This document shows positions 55,250 to 64,000 of a stretch of 64,000 nucleotides of DNA, piece after piece. This DNA comes from Shewanella sp. Arc9-LZ. GTDB taxonomy: Bacteria; Pseudomonadota; Gammaproteobacteria; Enterobacterales; Shewanellaceae. The translations under genes were made by a program, and so were the position numbers. The notes under the pieces are model-generated. The model was not told where the DNA came from. It was given only the letters and a program-made list of their open reading frames with translations, and ran no database searches. The DNA is taken from positions 4,216,001 to 4,280,000 of the forward strand of contig NZ_CP048031.1 of assembly GCF_010092445.1 (NCBI RefSeq), in the 5' to 3' direction. Each line of letters begins with the position of its first letter. Positions within the stretch are counted from its first letter, which is position 1.

Positions 55250-56644
55250 ATGAAACTATTATCAGCACTGGCTGTATTACTGTTATTAAGCAGTAGCGCA
55301 CAGGCTGCCTTTAACCACAAAGAGGCGCTGAAAGGGCCTTTTGCTAATGGCCCTGAAGTGACGACACAATGCTTAACCTGCCATAAAGAACATGCTGAAG
55401 AGTTTATGAAATCTTCACATTGGACTTGGGAGTTAGAGCAAAAACTACCTGACCGCACAGTGATGCGTGGTAAAAAGAACAGTATTAACAACTTTTGTGT
55501 ATCGATATCGGGTAACGAACCGCGTTGTACCAGTTGTCATGCCGGTTATGGTTGGAAAGATTCTACATTCGACTTTAAAGACATGACCAAAGTCGATTGC
55601 TTAGTCTGTCACGACACCACAGGAACTTACATTAAAGATCCTGCGGGCGCAGGCGAGGCCTTAGCAAGAGTCAATTTAGCCAATGTTGCCCAAAATGTAG
55701 GTGCACCCGTGCGTGACAATTGCGGCAGTTGCCACTTTTACGGTGGCGGCGGTGATGCGGTTAAACACGGCGATTTAGACTCATCAATGTCTTATCCAGA
55801 CAAAGCGACCGATGTCCACATGGATACCGATGGCAATGACTTCCAGTGTCAAACTTGTCACGTTACTGAAAACCATCAAATTACCGGTAACTCGATGGGC
55901 GTATCACCTGGTGGTGAAAACAAAATTGGTTGTGTAAATTGCCATGATGCTGCGCCTCACAAAAATAAAAAGCTCAATACACACACAGCAACTGTAGCGT
56001 GTCAGACTTGTCACATACCATCATTTGCTAAAAATGAACCCACCAAAATGCGTTGGGATTGGTCAAAAGCAGGTCAAGATCTTCCTGAAACAACAGACCA
56101 ATATGGCAAGCACACCTTTATGAAAAAGAAAGGCAGCTTTATTTGGCAAAAAGACGTTAAACCACAATATGCCTGGTTTAATGGCCGTGCCGATGCGTAT
56201 ATGGCTGGCGATAAAATGGACCCAACTAAAACGGTTAAATTAGCTTATCCATTAGGTGATATTCGCGACCCTAAAGCTAAAATCTACCCATTTAAAGTGC
56301 ACACGGGTAAGCAAATCTATGATACTAAACTCAATATTCTAATAACCCCTAAAACGTACGGTGAAGGTGGCTACTGGGATAAGTTTGATTGGGACTTAGC
56401 AGCCAAATTAGGCATGGAAGCTAACCCAACCATGATAGAGAAAGGACTTAAATACAGTGGCCAGCATGGTTTTGTTGAAACTGAGATGTGGTGGCGCATC
56501 AACCACATGGTGTCACCAAAAGACAAGGCTCTACAATGTAATGACTGCCACAACAAAGGCGAGCGTTTAGACTGGAAAGCCCTTGGTTATGATGGCGACC
56601 CAATGAAAAATCGTAAAGGTATTAAACACACTAAAGCTGACTAA
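55250..56644 (+). CDS. otr: Octaheme tetrathionate reductase-family cytochrome c (OTR)
   Basis: 464 residues from ATG 55250 (AAGGA upstream). Signal peptide to about residue 19. Eight CxxCH hemes: positions 41, 93, 117, 158 for the first four, then CQTCH, CVNCH, CQTCH and CNDCH. This is the OTR family, whose Shewanella oneidensis member reduces tetrathionate, nitrite and hydroxylamine in vitro. The second heme in that enzyme has an unusual Lys ligand; several lysines are available here but I cannot pick it. Periplasmic. Confidence 0.92.
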   Translation: MKLLSALAVLLLLSSSAQAAFNHKEALKGPFANGPEVTTQCLTCHKEHAEEFMKSSHWTWELEQKLPDRTVMRGKKNSINNFCVSISGNEPRCTSCHAGYGWKDSTFDFKDMTKVDCLVCHDTTGTYIKDPAGAGEALARVNLANVAQNVGAPVRDNCGSCHFYGGGGDAVKHGDLDSSMSYPDKATDVHMDTDGNDFQCQTCHVTENHQITGNSMGVSPGGENKIGCVNCHDAAPHKNKKLNTHTATVACQTCHIPSFAKNEPTKMRWDWSKAGQDLPETTDQYGKHTFMKKKGSFIWQKDVKPQYAWFNGRADAYMAGDKMDPTKTVKLAYPLGDIRDPKAKIYPFKVHTGKQIYDTKLNILITPKTYGEGGYWDKFDWDLAAKLGMEANPTMIEKGLKYSGQHGFVETEMWWRINHMVSPKDKALQCNDCHNKGERLDWKALGYDGDPMKNRKGIKHTKAD

Positions 56645-56683
56645 TACTCAGATAAGCTCACTGCAACAGCAATAAGCTGATAC

Positions 56684-56721
56684 AAAAAAACCGCTATCGA
56701 CTTTACGATGGCGGTTTTTTT
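56684..56721. terminator. Bidirectional terminator after octaheme gene
   Basis: AAAAAAACCGC and GCGGTTTTTTT flank an ATCG/CGAT inner stem with one mismatch. Strong in both directions between convergent genes. Confidence 0.9.
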
Positions 56722-56738
56722 ATTCGCTAAATAACCAA

Positions 56739-57719
56739 CTAAAAATCTAAACCTTGGCATTGAAAATCTTGTTCAATAGCACTGATTGGATCGGTAAAGC
56801 GCAACCGTTTAGCCAATAATTGCAATGGTTTATCAAAGTTGTCCGGCCCTTTAGGTTGTAGCACTGGATAAAAGCGGTCATGTAAAATCGGCATGCCTAA
56901 ACTTTGCATATGTACACGTAATTGATGAGTTTTACCGGTAATCGGACTTAACTCAAATAAGCCAAAACCATTTTTTACCGCCACTAAACTGATTTCAGAA
57001 TGACTATTCGCCTCGCCTTCAACCACCTGCATGGTAAAGCTTGGATTTGCCGCCACAATACGATTTTGAACAGTCCAATGAATAGGAAGCGTACAAGTAT
57101 TATCGGCTAATTCACTCACCAACCTAGGCGTTAATTTAGCGATGGCCTGATAATCTTTAGTGATCTTGTCATCTAAAAATAGTTGATGATATGCATGGCG
57201 TGTTTGCGGATTGAGCGTCATTAACATCACCCCAGCCGTATCTTTATCGAGCCTGTGCGCCGGTGCGACCGTATCTATTTGAGTGGCGATACGTAAGCGA
57301 TGCACTAAACATTCATTGACGTAATTTCCGCCTGGGGTAACAGGTAAAAAATGCGGTTTATAAACCACAATGGTATCAAGATCTTGATACAACACCAGCT
57401 CAGCAAAAGGCACTTTCGTTTCGGCCAGCACTTCGCGGTAATAATACACTTTGGCAGTGGCTTGATAGGCACTCTCTGCGGTAATTAACTCACCATTTTG
57501 CCAATGCACTTTGCCATCTTTGATCCGTTGCTGCCACACACCGGCATCGATTTGCTTAAAATGATCGACCAAAAACTCAACTACGGTGTGGTATTGCTTA
57601 CCTGCTAATTCATTAGCACGCGGCAACACAATATACGAAGGCTGAGCGGCAATGGCAGCGTTTGGTGTTTGGGAAGAGGATTGAGGGTTATCCGCGGTGC
57701 AATTTGATGAATTAGGCAT
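56739..57719 (-). CDS. RluA-family RNA pseudouridine synthase
   Basis: 326 residues from ATG 57719 (a TTG at 57725 precedes it). The catalytic motif HRLDKDTAGVMLM carries the Asp that forms the covalent adduct. An S4-like region lies at about 45-95. The C-terminal half has ELSPITGKTHQLRVHMQSLGMPILHD as in the RluA group. It isomerises uridines in rRNA or tRNA; the target site cannot be told. A roughly 30-residue low-complexity start, rich in Ser/Ala/Gln, is odd. Confidence 0.87.
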   Translation of the reverse strand: MPNSSNCTADNPQSSSQTPNAAIAAQPSYIVLPRANELAGKQYHTVVEFLVDHFKQIDAGVWQQRIKDGKVHWQNGELITAESAYQATAKVYYYREVLAETKVPFAELVLYQDLDTIVVYKPHFLPVTPGGNYVNECLVHRLRIATQIDTVAPAHRLDKDTAGVMLMTLNPQTRHAYHQLFLDDKITKDYQAIAKLTPRLVSELADNTCTLPIHWTVQNRIVAANPSFTMQVVEGEANSHSEISLVAVKNGFGLFELSPITGKTHQLRVHMQSLGMPILHDRFYPVLQPKGPDNFDKPLQLLAKRLRFTDPISAIEQDFQCQGLDF

Positions 57720-57830
57720 AAACAACTTGGCTATATAAAGATGAAGATAAGGTTCAAACGAGAAGGTATCTTATCAGGCTAGGTTTAAAATGTATCTTGA
57801 TTACTTGATACCGATAACACAATATTGTGC

Positions 57831-58409
57831 TTATACATCCACATGAGATTTTAGTAATTGCAACACAAAATCCATGGTTTTGTGGCAATTAGGTTGTTCA
57901 ACTAAAATCAGCTTATCACGGTTATACATAGGTAAAACCTCTAACCAACGCTGACTCACCCAAGCGGCATCTTCTAAATGAGTTTGTGAATACAATTCCA
58001 GTAAATCTGGATTCACTTGATAAAATTGTTCAAGTGCGGCGCTGATAATTTCAAACTCACCCGCAATGGGCTCATGGCACCAATTAGCGCAAGGGAGCGC
58101 ACGAGCAATCCAACAACCATCTCGTTTTTGCGCGGCAGATAAAATTTTAAGACGCTGTGTTCCCTCAACAACGATGCTTAAAGAATCATCATCTAACTGG
58201 TTGAAATCAATAATATTGCATTGGGTTGCTGCAATATAACAAGGCAGTTCGCTATTCACTTTCAATGGCGCAAATGCTAAACCATAGTGACCTTTTAATA
58301 CATCGGCAACCATGGCTAAATCACTCGGTGCCACAACTCTAATTTCAAGTCGTCCACCGGGTAATAGCACTGCATCTTGAATCAGTAATGCTACTTCTTT
58401 TGTTTGCAT
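57831..58409 (-). CDS. Lon substrate-binding (LON N-terminal) domain protein
   Basis: 192 residues. The N-terminal half matches the Lon N-terminal domain (region beginning LLIQDAVLLPGGRLEIRVV, later SIVVEGTQRLKIL). There is no ATPase or peptidase part, so it is a stand-alone domain, as in several gammaproteobacterial proteins of unknown role. The start follows AGGAGG. Cytoplasmic. Confidence 0.85.
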   Translation of the reverse strand: MQTKEVALLIQDAVLLPGGRLEIRVVAPSDLAMVADVLKGHYGLAFAPLKVNSELPCYIAATQCNIIDFNQLDDDSLSIVVEGTQRLKILSAAQKRDGCWIARALPCANWCHEPIAGEFEIISAALEQFYQVNPDLLELYSQTHLEDAAWVSQRWLEVLPMYNRDKLILVEQPNCHKTMDFVLQLLKSHVDV

Positions 58410-58622
58410 AACAGCCTCCTACACCATAGGTGAAGTTACTGAACCAAAGTCAAATCAATGAAACAAGTGTAGCAGTGGTTAATTATTCAACAACTTAAGC
58501 AGCCTAATATAATGCTTACTACCGACATAACCACCCGTTTTCGCTACGCCCTACTCCAATAGACCTTAATCAATACGACTATCTTTCAAAAAAAGTACAA
58601 AAAACATTCAATTTATTGAATC

Positions 58623-59678
58623 TTATAAACGCTCAATACGATCCATAATAGTGCCGGAAGCGACAATCTCAGCAAACTCGTCAGCTAATACCTGGCTTTG
58701 TTGCACGCTTTGCTGCCAATAAGCAATTCGACTTTCAGTATCTAAATTTTTAAAGTCTTCACGGTCAGGAATTTTACTAAACGGCAAGCTTGCAATAAAT
58801 TGCTTACTGGGCGCTAAAATTAATCCATTGTGATAATTCGCTTTCGCTTTACGCCACAACAAGGATTTATCAAACCAGCCTGGGCTCATGTACGGATAAA
58901 AGTGCGGATACAAACTTAACCCTGTCGCAGCGGGTAATGGCATATCAAAATGATAATCGGTTATGCCTCCATCGTAATAATGGCCTTTTGGCGAGCCTTG
59001 CAGATCTTTTACCGGATCGAGCAATAGCGGGATCGATCCTGTCGCTAGTAATCCATGACGGATATTGTCTTGAGTTAACTCGACATGTTTGGTGGGCAAA
59101 TCTTTCAAACGTCTAAAAGGTGATGCGGCGTCTTTATGGCTTAAAATAACCCGCTCGAAGTGCCAGCCTAAGCTTTTTCGATTGATGACATTACTTACCG
59201 CTGCCATCGATAATCCCATCATTAAGCCAAATTTGGCATGAATGCGATTTAAATGACGGGCACGGCAGGCCACCATATGATGACGAATTAACGGATTAGC
59301 AATAATATCAGCGCCTTGCTGTTCACCTAAAATGCCATCAACAATTTGCAATACTTGGGCACTGACTTGTTCACGCGTCGGCTTTTTTTCGTAATTCTGA
59401 TGAATATAAAAATGCTCTAAACGTTCATAAGCCGCTAATGGATCTTGTTGCGCCATACAAGCTAAACGCCACGCACCCGACGATGCGCCCATAGTATAAA
59501 GAGGATCTTGGCGCCCCTGAAAAAACTCACTAAATAAATATTTATCTAAGCCTGCTATCGCCAGCCACTTAGGCCCGCCTGATGCAGCAAAGAGCTGAGT
59601 AAATAATGATTGATCTAAGCCATTCGCTTCCAGTTGTTCGTAAGCCGTTGGTCCAGCAAGTAAACGTAATGCAGGCAA
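58623..59678 (-). CDS. Patatin-like phospholipase family protein
   Basis: 351 residues. The nucleophile elbow is GASSG (in MGASSGAW), and the catalytic Asp motif DGG is in YYDGGITDYHF. A glycine-rich oxyanion segment lies at about 33-36 (SGGP). It is likely a serine lipid acyl hydrolase, cytosolic with no signal peptide. Start follows AAGGA. Substrate unknown. Confidence 0.85.
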   Translation of the reverse strand: MPALRLLAGPTAYEQLEANGLDQSLFTQLFAASGGPKWLAIAGLDKYLFSEFFQGRQDPLYTMGASSGAWRLACMAQQDPLAAYERLEHFYIHQNYEKKPTREQVSAQVLQIVDGILGEQQGADIIANPLIRHHMVACRARHLNRIHAKFGLMMGLSMAAVSNVINRKSLGWHFERVILSHKDAASPFRRLKDLPTKHVELTQDNIRHGLLATGSIPLLLDPVKDLQGSPKGHYYDGGITDYHFDMPLPAATGLSLYPHFYPYMSPGWFDKSLLWRKAKANYHNGLILAPSKQFIASLPFSKIPDREDFKNLDTESRIAYWQQSVQQSQVLADEFAEIVASGTIMDRIERL

Positions 59679-59783
59679 TGTACAATCCTTCTTATATTTG
59701 TAATGCTGTTATCTTGGTAAAACTGTATGCTTTAGCGCTAACACGCTAGCATATTTTTATGGTTCTTATCTTACGGAATTTTT

Positions 59784-60245
59784 ATGATTGTTGATACTTT
59801 AGCAAATCGCCACCTATACACTCAACTTAGCCCGAGATTAGCCAAAGCATTAGCTCATCTCGCGGACACCGACTTTAGCCAGCTTGAAGTGGGCAACTAT
59901 CCGCTTGAAGGCAAAGACATTTTCGTTATCGTCAATGACTATGAAACTAAGCCTAAAGAGATCGAACCCTTTGAAGTTCATCAACAGTATATTGATGTGC
60001 AGTATGTGGTTAGCGGTGAAGAAGAATTTGGCTATTTACCGTTAGCCAATCAAACGCCTTCTAAGCCTTATTTTGACAAGCATGACTATGCTGAATACGA
60101 CTATGAATCTAACAAAGATGATGCGGCGTTTATTCCGCTAAAAGCCGGCATGTTTGCATTGTTTTTTCCTGGTGACATCCATATGCCGGGCACCAGCCCT
60201 ACACCACAAAAAGTTCGCAAAGTGGTGATAAAAGTACGGGTATAA
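59784..60245 (+). CDS. YhcH/YjgK/YiaL family protein (DUF386)
   Basis: 153 residues, full-length for this cupin-like beta family. Key segments are FEVHQQYIDVQYVVSGEEEFGY and FFPGDIHMPGTS, whose His and Glu residues form the pocket. Relatives are linked to sugar-acid metabolism, often as anomerases. No sugar genes are nearby, so the substrate is open. The patatin gene is divergent. Confidence 0.88.
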   Translation: MIVDTLANRHLYTQLSPRLAKALAHLADTDFSQLEVGNYPLEGKDIFVIVNDYETKPKEIEPFEVHQQYIDVQYVVSGEEEFGYLPLANQTPSKPYFDKHDYAEYDYESNKDDAAFIPLKAGMFALFFPGDIHMPGTSPTPQKVRKVVIKVRV

Positions 60246-60624
60246 CGATATGGCCTTAACAAATGATGAATACTCAGTCCTACTGCTGAATTATTAGCAA
60301 AAAATCGCTATTTGAGAGAAGTCTGCTAAAGTTAATTCCAGTACAAGAAGCACCTCGACAGAGCACTTGAGATAGTCTCAATAGAATACTGAAAGAGACT
60401 TCAATAACGTTGTTATCCCAAGCTAAAGACAAATATACACCTACCCTGAGTAAAATATAAAAAGCCCCGAGACTCTCCGCTCGGGGCCTTTTTTTGTCAA
60501 TTAAACACGCATATCATTATGGATAACACTCATATGGTAAGTTGAACCGTTGAAGTGGTATTTTTTAATGCGATGAAGATCAATCCTTGTTAAAATCAGG
60601 GCAACTTTATAGGAGAGTCTTTCA
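60246..60624 (+). other. Intergenic region before pyrophosphatase gene
   Basis: 379 bp, no gene. It holds a terminator at 60460-60495 and the promoter region of the pyrophosphatase. No operator recognised. Confidence 0.6.
60460..60495 (+). terminator. Terminator upstream of ppaC
   Basis: GCCCCGAG, 8-nt loop, CTCGGGGC, C and then seven T: GC-rich stem and T tract. It ends a transcript from the YhcH-type gene side. Confidence 0.92.
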
Positions 60625-61548
60625 ATGGCAATGTATGTAGTGGGTCACAAGATCCCTGATTCAGATTCAATTTGTGGTGCTATAGCATTAGCATATTTAA
60701 AAAACCAAATCGATGAACCGGCAATTGCAGCCCGTTTAGGCGAGCTATCACCAGAAACCGCATTTATTTTAGAAAAATTTGGTTTTGAAGCACCAGAATA
60801 TAAAACCAGTTACGCTGGTGAAGAAGTCTATATTGTTGACCATTCAGAAATTACTCAAGCGCCAGATGATATCGCTCAAGCGACTATCGTCGGTATTGTC
60901 GACCACCACAAATTAGGCGACCTAACCACTTCTACTCCACTAGAATGTTGGATCCGTCCAGTAGGTTGCAGCAACACCGTCATTAAAATGATGTTCGATT
61001 TCTACCAAGTAGAAATTCCAGCAAACATCGCTGGTATCATGATGTGCGCCATCTTAAGTGACACGGTTATTTTCAAATCTCCAACCTGTACCACTGCCGA
61101 TATCCGTTGCGTTGAAGCGTTAGCAAAAATCGCCGGTGTAGAAGACTTTAAAGAACTCGGCATGGACATGTTTAAAGTAAAATCAGCAGTTGCAGGCACG
61201 CCAGCGCGTGACCTTGTTATGCGTGACTTTAAAGACTTCAACATGAACGGTAACCTAGTGGGTATTGGCCAATTAGAAGTTATCGATTTGTCTGTATTTG
61301 ACGACATCAAAGCTGACCTAGAAGCTGATATTGCTAAATTGAAAATTGAAGGCAATCGTCACAGCGTATTATTGCTGCTAACCGATATCATGAAAGAAGG
61401 TTCAGAAATGTTAGTTGTTTCTGATTCAGCAGACTTAACTGAGCGCGCTTACGGTAAACCTACCGTTGATGGTCGCGTGTGGTTAGACGGCGTATTAAGC
61501 CGTAAAAAACAAGTTGTACCTGCACTGCAAGATGCCTTTGCAAAGTAA
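60625..61548 (+). CDS. ppaC: Manganese-dependent inorganic pyrophosphatase (family II)
   Basis: 307 residues. DHH-type family II pyrophosphatase: the N-terminal metal motif GHKIPDSDSICGA, VDHSEITQ, and DHH in GIVDHHKLGD are present, and the C-terminal DHHA2 domain carries NRHSVLLLLTD and SRKKQVVP. It hydrolyses pyrophosphate to phosphate in the cytoplasm with Mn or Co. Start follows AGGAGAG. Confidence 0.95.
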   Translation: MAMYVVGHKIPDSDSICGAIALAYLKNQIDEPAIAARLGELSPETAFILEKFGFEAPEYKTSYAGEEVYIVDHSEITQAPDDIAQATIVGIVDHHKLGDLTTSTPLECWIRPVGCSNTVIKMMFDFYQVEIPANIAGIMMCAILSDTVIFKSPTCTTADIRCVEALAKIAGVEDFKELGMDMFKVKSAVAGTPARDLVMRDFKDFNMNGNLVGIGQLEVIDLSVFDDIKADLEADIAKLKIEGNRHSVLLLLTDIMKEGSEMLVVSDSADLTERAYGKPTVDGRVWLDGVLSRKKQVVPALQDAFAK

Positions 61549-61573
61549 CTCGTTGTAAACATCTCAAATAAAG

Positions 61574-61605
61574 AAAAAGCTGAATCAATTGATTCAGCTT
61601 TTTTT
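61574..61605. terminator. Bidirectional terminator after ppaC
   Basis: AAAAAGCTGAATC, AATT, GATTCAGCTTTTT: 13-bp stem with T tract, between convergent genes. Confidence 0.92.
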
Positions 61606-61637
61606 ATGCTTCAACGCCTATCTATTATGTCGATTAA

Positions 61638-62042
61638 CTAACTTGGTATATCACAGCCCCATAGCTCAATGGAGGGCTGCTCAGTGGTAGGCTCACCCAC
61701 CCAATAACTCATAGAATGGCATTGTTGCCCAGCCTGAGTCGATAACACACATAACTGATAATCGCCTGCATCTGGCGTGCGGCCCAACTTTAGCATTGGC
61801 AAAATAGGCAAATGCGGTTTGTAGTGCCAACTGCCATCTTTTAACACTGCATCGGCAGGAATCTCCATTCCTGCGCCACTGCCTTTTACCCTTGCTTGTT
61901 CTAAAATAAAACCTTCATTAGTTAATCGATAATCTTCGGCCCAACGAATTTTCTCAATTGTGTGAGTCCAAGACAATGTCATCTGTTCAGCAGGCACTTG
62001 AGCCCAAATCGTGCCTGCTAAACCCAAACATAGCCCTAGCAT
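61638..62042 (-). CDS. DUF1850 protein, TRAP-associated
   Basis: 134 residues with a signal peptide (to about 14). The DUF1850 core includes LSWTHTIEKIRWAEDYRL and ARVKGSGAGMEIP. Such proteins are regularly encoded next to TAXI-type TRAP transporters. The start codon overlaps the TRAP permease stop by one base, so translation is coupled. Function unknown. Confidence 0.87.
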   Translation of the reverse strand: MLGLCLGLAGTIWAQVPAEQMTLSWTHTIEKIRWAEDYRLTNEGFILEQARVKGSGAGMEIPADAVLKDGSWHYKPHLPILPMLKLGRTPDAGDYQLCVLSTQAGQQCHSMSYWVGEPTTEQPSIELWGCDIPS

Positions 62043-64000
62043 TATTCGCCTTGCGCTAAACGTTTTAGCTTACGTGCACGCCATACGTGGTGCAAAATAA
62101 ACGCCAGTGCCAAACCAAAACCTAACTCATCACTCAGCGGTGTCGCCATAATCAAGCAGCCACCAGCAATAAAGCCTAAAACACGTTCCCACCAATAAAG
62201 GTTCTGTAATAAGTAGCCGGTAAATATCACGCCCCAAATACCAATAGCCACCGTCGCTTTAAGGACCACATAAACCGTTTCTAGCACACCACCACTTTGG
62301 AGCATTAGCGCAGGGTCGTACACCGCCATAAACGGAATAATAAACCCAGCAATGGCAATGCGAATGGCCCATAAACTGATTTTTAAGCCTTTCTCTTTAG
62401 CGATTGGCGCCGCGGCGAAACACGCTAGGGCAACTGGCGGTGTAAGGTCTGCCATAATGCCAAAATAAAACACAAACATGTGTGACACAATTAACGGCAC
62501 GCCTAAATCCAGTAACGCTGGCGCGGCAATTGAGCTGGTAATAATGTAGTTAGGAATGGTCGGGATCCCCATACCTAATACCAAACACGTCACCATCGTC
62601 AGCACTAAAGACAAAAATAAGTTATCTTGGCCGACAGCCAGAATATAGCCGGCAAACGTTGAAGCAATACCGGTTAGTGACACAACACCAATAATCACGC
62701 CCACTAGCGCACAAGCAATACCTACAGGTACAGCATGGCGAGCACCTTCAACTAATGCATGCAAACATAATGTGAGAGTTTCTTTACCACCTTTAACAAA
62801 CCAACAAACCACCACCAGCATGGCAATAACGCCAAACATCACCCCAATACCTAACTGGAAAAAGCCTGCGCATATCACCCCTAATGCTATCCAAAAAGCA
62901 AACCGCATAGCAGCTGATGATAGATTGAGAATAATGGCCGAACCTAAAATCACAATCGCAGTGAGTGCTAAGCCAACCATGCCGGAAAACAGCGGTGTAC
63001 GACCTGAAAACAACAAGCCAATCAAAATAAATAATGGGATGAGTAAGTACCAACGCAACTTAATTGCTGCCCACGGATCTGGACATTGGTCTTTAGGTAA
63101 ACCAGATAAATTGGCGCGTTTAGCTTCTAAATGCACCATCCAGAACACCGAACAAAAATACAATACCGCGGGGATCATTGCCGCTTTAGCTATTTCAATA
63201 AATTGCACATTAATGGTTTCAGCCATAATAAAGGCTACGGCGCCCATAATCGGCGGCATAATTTGGCTGCCCATACTGGATGTGGCTTCTACACCCCCCG
63301 CAAAAGCAGACCGATAACCAAAACGCTTCATTAGCGGAATCGTAAATTGGCCAGTGGTGACCACATTGGCAACCCCCGAACCGGTAATGGTGCCCATGAG
63401 TGCCGACGATACCACCGACACTTTTGCAGGCCCACCCACTTTATGGCCAAATAAGCCCATAGCAAAGTCGGTAAATAAGCGGATCATTCCAGCTTGCTCT
63501 AAAAAGGCCCCAAACAGAATAAACAAGAAAATATAGGTCGCGGACACATAGGTTGGCGTGCCGTATAAGCCTTCGGTACCAAAGGCCAACTGGTTAACTA
63601 TTTGGTCGAAACCATAACCTCGATGCATCAATTCACCGGGTAAATACTCACCAAACAAACCATACGCAAGAAACATACCGCAAATAATCGGCAGGGCTAT
63701 TCCCATCACTCGTCTGGCGGCTTCAAACACTAAAGCTACTAACACTACACCAATAATCATGTCATTTTGGGTTAAGTCACCGGAACGTTGAATTAAGTCA
63801 GCTTCAAACACCCATTGATAAACTGCGGTAGCCATACCCGCTAAACCGAGTATCCATGCCAAAGGTTGCCATGGCTGACTCTTGCCTATACCTGGATAAC
63901 TAATAAACACCACTAATAATAAAAAGCCCACGTGTACGGCGCGCAATACTTGTGTCGAAACTGGATGAAATGCCGCGGTGGTAATTTGGAAAATAGAAAA
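62042..64000 (-). CDS. TRAP transporter fused permease (DctQM, TAXI type), 5' end outside window
   Basis: At least 652 residues. The frame stays open to the window edge (upstream residues read QITTAAFHPVSTQV before the TTG at 63946), so the real start lies beyond base 64000. It is a 4TM/12TM fused TRAP permease, with many membrane segments and motifs such as SSMGSQIMPPIMGAVAFIMA and LGMGIPTIPNYIITSS. With a TAXI periplasmic binding protein, probably encoded just outside, it imports organic acids or amino acids with Na+. The DUF1850 gene follows. Confidence 0.92.
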   Translation of the reverse strand, partial: FSIFQITTAAFHPVSTQVLRAVHVGFLLLVVFISYPGIGKSQPWQPLAWILGLAGMATAVYQWVFEADLIQRSGDLTQNDMIIGVVLVALVFEAARRVMGIALPIICGMFLAYGLFGEYLPGELMHRGYGFDQIVNQLAFGTEGLYGTPTYVSATYIFLFILFGAFLEQAGMIRLFTDFAMGLFGHKVGGPAKVSVVSSALMGTITGSGVANVVTTGQFTIPLMKRFGYRSAFAGGVEATSSMGSQIMPPIMGAVAFIMAETINVQFIEIAKAAMIPAVLYFCSVFWMVHLEAKRANLSGLPKDQCPDPWAAIKLRWYLLIPLFILIGLLFSGRTPLFSGMVGLALTAIVILGSAIILNLSSAAMRFAFWIALGVICAGFFQLGIGVMFGVIAMLVVVCWFVKGGKETLTLCLHALVEGARHAVPVGIACALVGVIIGVVSLTGIASTFAGYILAVGQDNLFLSLVLTMVTCLVLGMGIPTIPNYIITSSIAAPALLDLGVPLIVSHMFVFYFGIMADLTPPVALACFAAAPIAKEKGLKISLWAIRIAIAGFIIPFMAVYDPALMLQSGGVLETVYVVLKATVAIGIWGVIFTGYLLQNLYWWERVLGFIAGGCLIMATPLSDELGFGLALAFILHHVWRARKLKRLAQGE

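Noticed and set aside
60250..60294. 14-codon frame after the YhcH-type gene
   Set aside because: Too short, no ribosome site and no other support.
62772..63334. Plus-strand frames inside the TRAP permease gene
   Set aside because: They lie wholly inside a clear permease gene on the other strand and have no family features.

Overview
The window is a chromosomal segment of a marine gammaproteobacterium, almost certainly a Shewanella. The evidence is the combination of RapA with a DUF3530 neighbour, an octaheme tetrathionate reductase-type cytochrome with a DUF3373 outer-membrane partner, a TsdB/TsdA-type cytochrome pair, a metJ/metB-metL/metF cluster and many c-di-GMP and two-component genes. 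I saw no rRNA, tRNA, CRISPR array, prophage or complete insertion sequence. Both edges cut genes: one reading frame is open at the left edge and a TRAP permease is open at the right edge.

Layout. 1-8.5 kb: partial unknown gene, then (minus strand) a hybrid histidine kinase followed by a secreted metzincin protease, and a PIN-PhoH ATPase. 8.8-16 kb: rapA, DUF3530 protein, a FadR-box-associated dienoyl-CoA isomerase-like crotonase, and an operon of a receiver-CheC protein with a PAS-GGDEF cyclase. 16-21.5 kb: rraB, a plsC-like acyltransferase and a zinc-uptake operon (chaperone, His-rich barrel, ZnuA, ZnuB) with no ATPase gene. 21.6-29.9 kb: MscS channel, hotdog dehydratase, cmoM, TraB/GumN protein, a palindromic MITE-like element, an EAL-CBS-GGDEF protein, DUF3016 and DUF4240 proteins. 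29.9-36 kb: a double-receiver protein, HU, a TorF-type porin, a PA3496-family small protein, a PDC sensor and a DUF1704/QEGLA putative metallopeptidase. 36-43 kb: an HlyD/ABC/ABC-2 exporter operon, an RcsF-like lipoprotein, an AGCS symporter, and SRPBCC, cupin and CWC proteins. 43-56.7 kb: sulfur-related stretch with tsdB-tsdA-like cytochromes, metF, metL, metB, metJ, a TauE/SafE permease, then a monoheme cytochrome, DUF3373 barrel and octaheme cytochrome. 56.7-64 kb: pseudouridine synthase, Lon-N protein, patatin, YhcH/YjgK/YiaL protein, Mn-dependent pyrophosphatase, DUF1850 protein and a fused TRAP permease.

Regulation can be read directly in places. Tandem 8-bp MetJ boxes lie upstream of metF and between metB and metJ. 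A near-consensus FadR operator sits 13 bp upstream of the crotonase start. Many gene pairs are separated by strong bidirectional hairpin terminators. The intergenic gaps also carry several short tandem repeats, including nine perfect copies of an 8-bp unit.

Most of the window is ordinary core genome. The most interesting items are the zinc operon lacking its ATPase, the sulfur-compound cytochrome stretch with a barrel-cytochrome unit, the kinase-protease pair, the DUF1704 putative peptidase and the 132-bp palindromic element. No wholly new defence or mobile system is evident.
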